A DNA stretch of 5,336 nt from a bacterium UBA6025 (GTDB lineage: Bacteria; Patescibacteriota; Saccharimonadia; Saccharimonadales; Saccharimonadaceae). The translations under genes were made by a program, and so were the position numbers. The DNA is taken from positions 11,324 to 16,659 of the forward strand of contig DIZP01000020.1 of the NCBI GenBank assembly GCA_002429375.1, read 5' to 3'. Positions 5,335-5,336 of the stretch are shown here, in pieces. The stretch's first letter is position 1. Each line of letters begins with the position of its first letter. The notes beneath the pieces are model-generated. The model was not told the DNA's origin. It made no database searches and was given only the letters and a program-made list of their open reading frames with translations.

Positions 5335-5336
5335 TC

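Noticed and set aside
1..5336. Mobile element, CRISPR array, prophage, toxin-antitoxin or defence system.
   Set aside because: No transposase, integrase, direct-repeat array or effector-like gene is visible; the tRNA flank shows an inverted repeat, not an attachment-site duplication.
1..5336. Recoded stop codons, as in some other CPR lineages.
   Set aside because: All genes read through in the standard code without internal TGA, and the three complete genes stop at TAA.

Overview
The window suggests a Patescibacteria/CPR genome, most likely a Candidatus Saccharibacteria (TM7) lineage of roughly balanced GC content. This rests on recognising the protein architectures and was not confirmed by any search. 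The clues are a glutamyl-tRNA synthetase with a KLGKR form of the KMSKS loop and no zinc knuckle, a sortase with a long aromatic-rich cytoplasmic N-terminus, a membrane-anchored PEGA plus beta-propeller protein, and a basic bitopic protein with a DUF4367-like tail. The three complete genes all end in TAA and read cleanly in the standard code.

Layout: (1) 1-1280, minus strand, gltX, cut by the left window edge after 426 codons. (2) 1281-1358, a short gap with an inverted repeat and an extended -10 promoter lying almost on the gltX start codon. (3) 1359-2291, minus strand, a 310-residue single-span membrane protein with a very basic N-terminus and a DUF4367-like extracytoplasmic domain. (4) 2292-2425, a divergent promoter region with two perfect 12-bp palindromes and three TATGCA copies. 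(5) 2426-3901, plus strand, a 491-residue PEGA/beta-propeller membrane protein. (6) 3902-3904, a convergent junction of 3 bp. (7) 3905-5116, minus strand, a 403-residue sortase. (8) 5117-5240, an intergenic region with the sortase promoter. (9) 5241-5327, plus strand, tRNA-Leu(CAA) with encoded CCA, flanked by a perfect 11-bp inverted repeat.

Two themes emerge. Translation is represented by gltX and tRNA-Leu. The envelope is represented by three consecutive single-pass proteins, all predicted N-in/C-out, whose only cysteine is the sortase nucleophile. No LPxTG-type substrate is visible, so the sortase's targets lie elsewhere. No mobile element, CRISPR array or defence system is present. The most notable non-coding signals are the leader/trailer complementarity around the tRNA and the identical 9-nt spacing from extended -10 element to ATG at two genes, which predicts leaderless or near-leaderless mRNAs.
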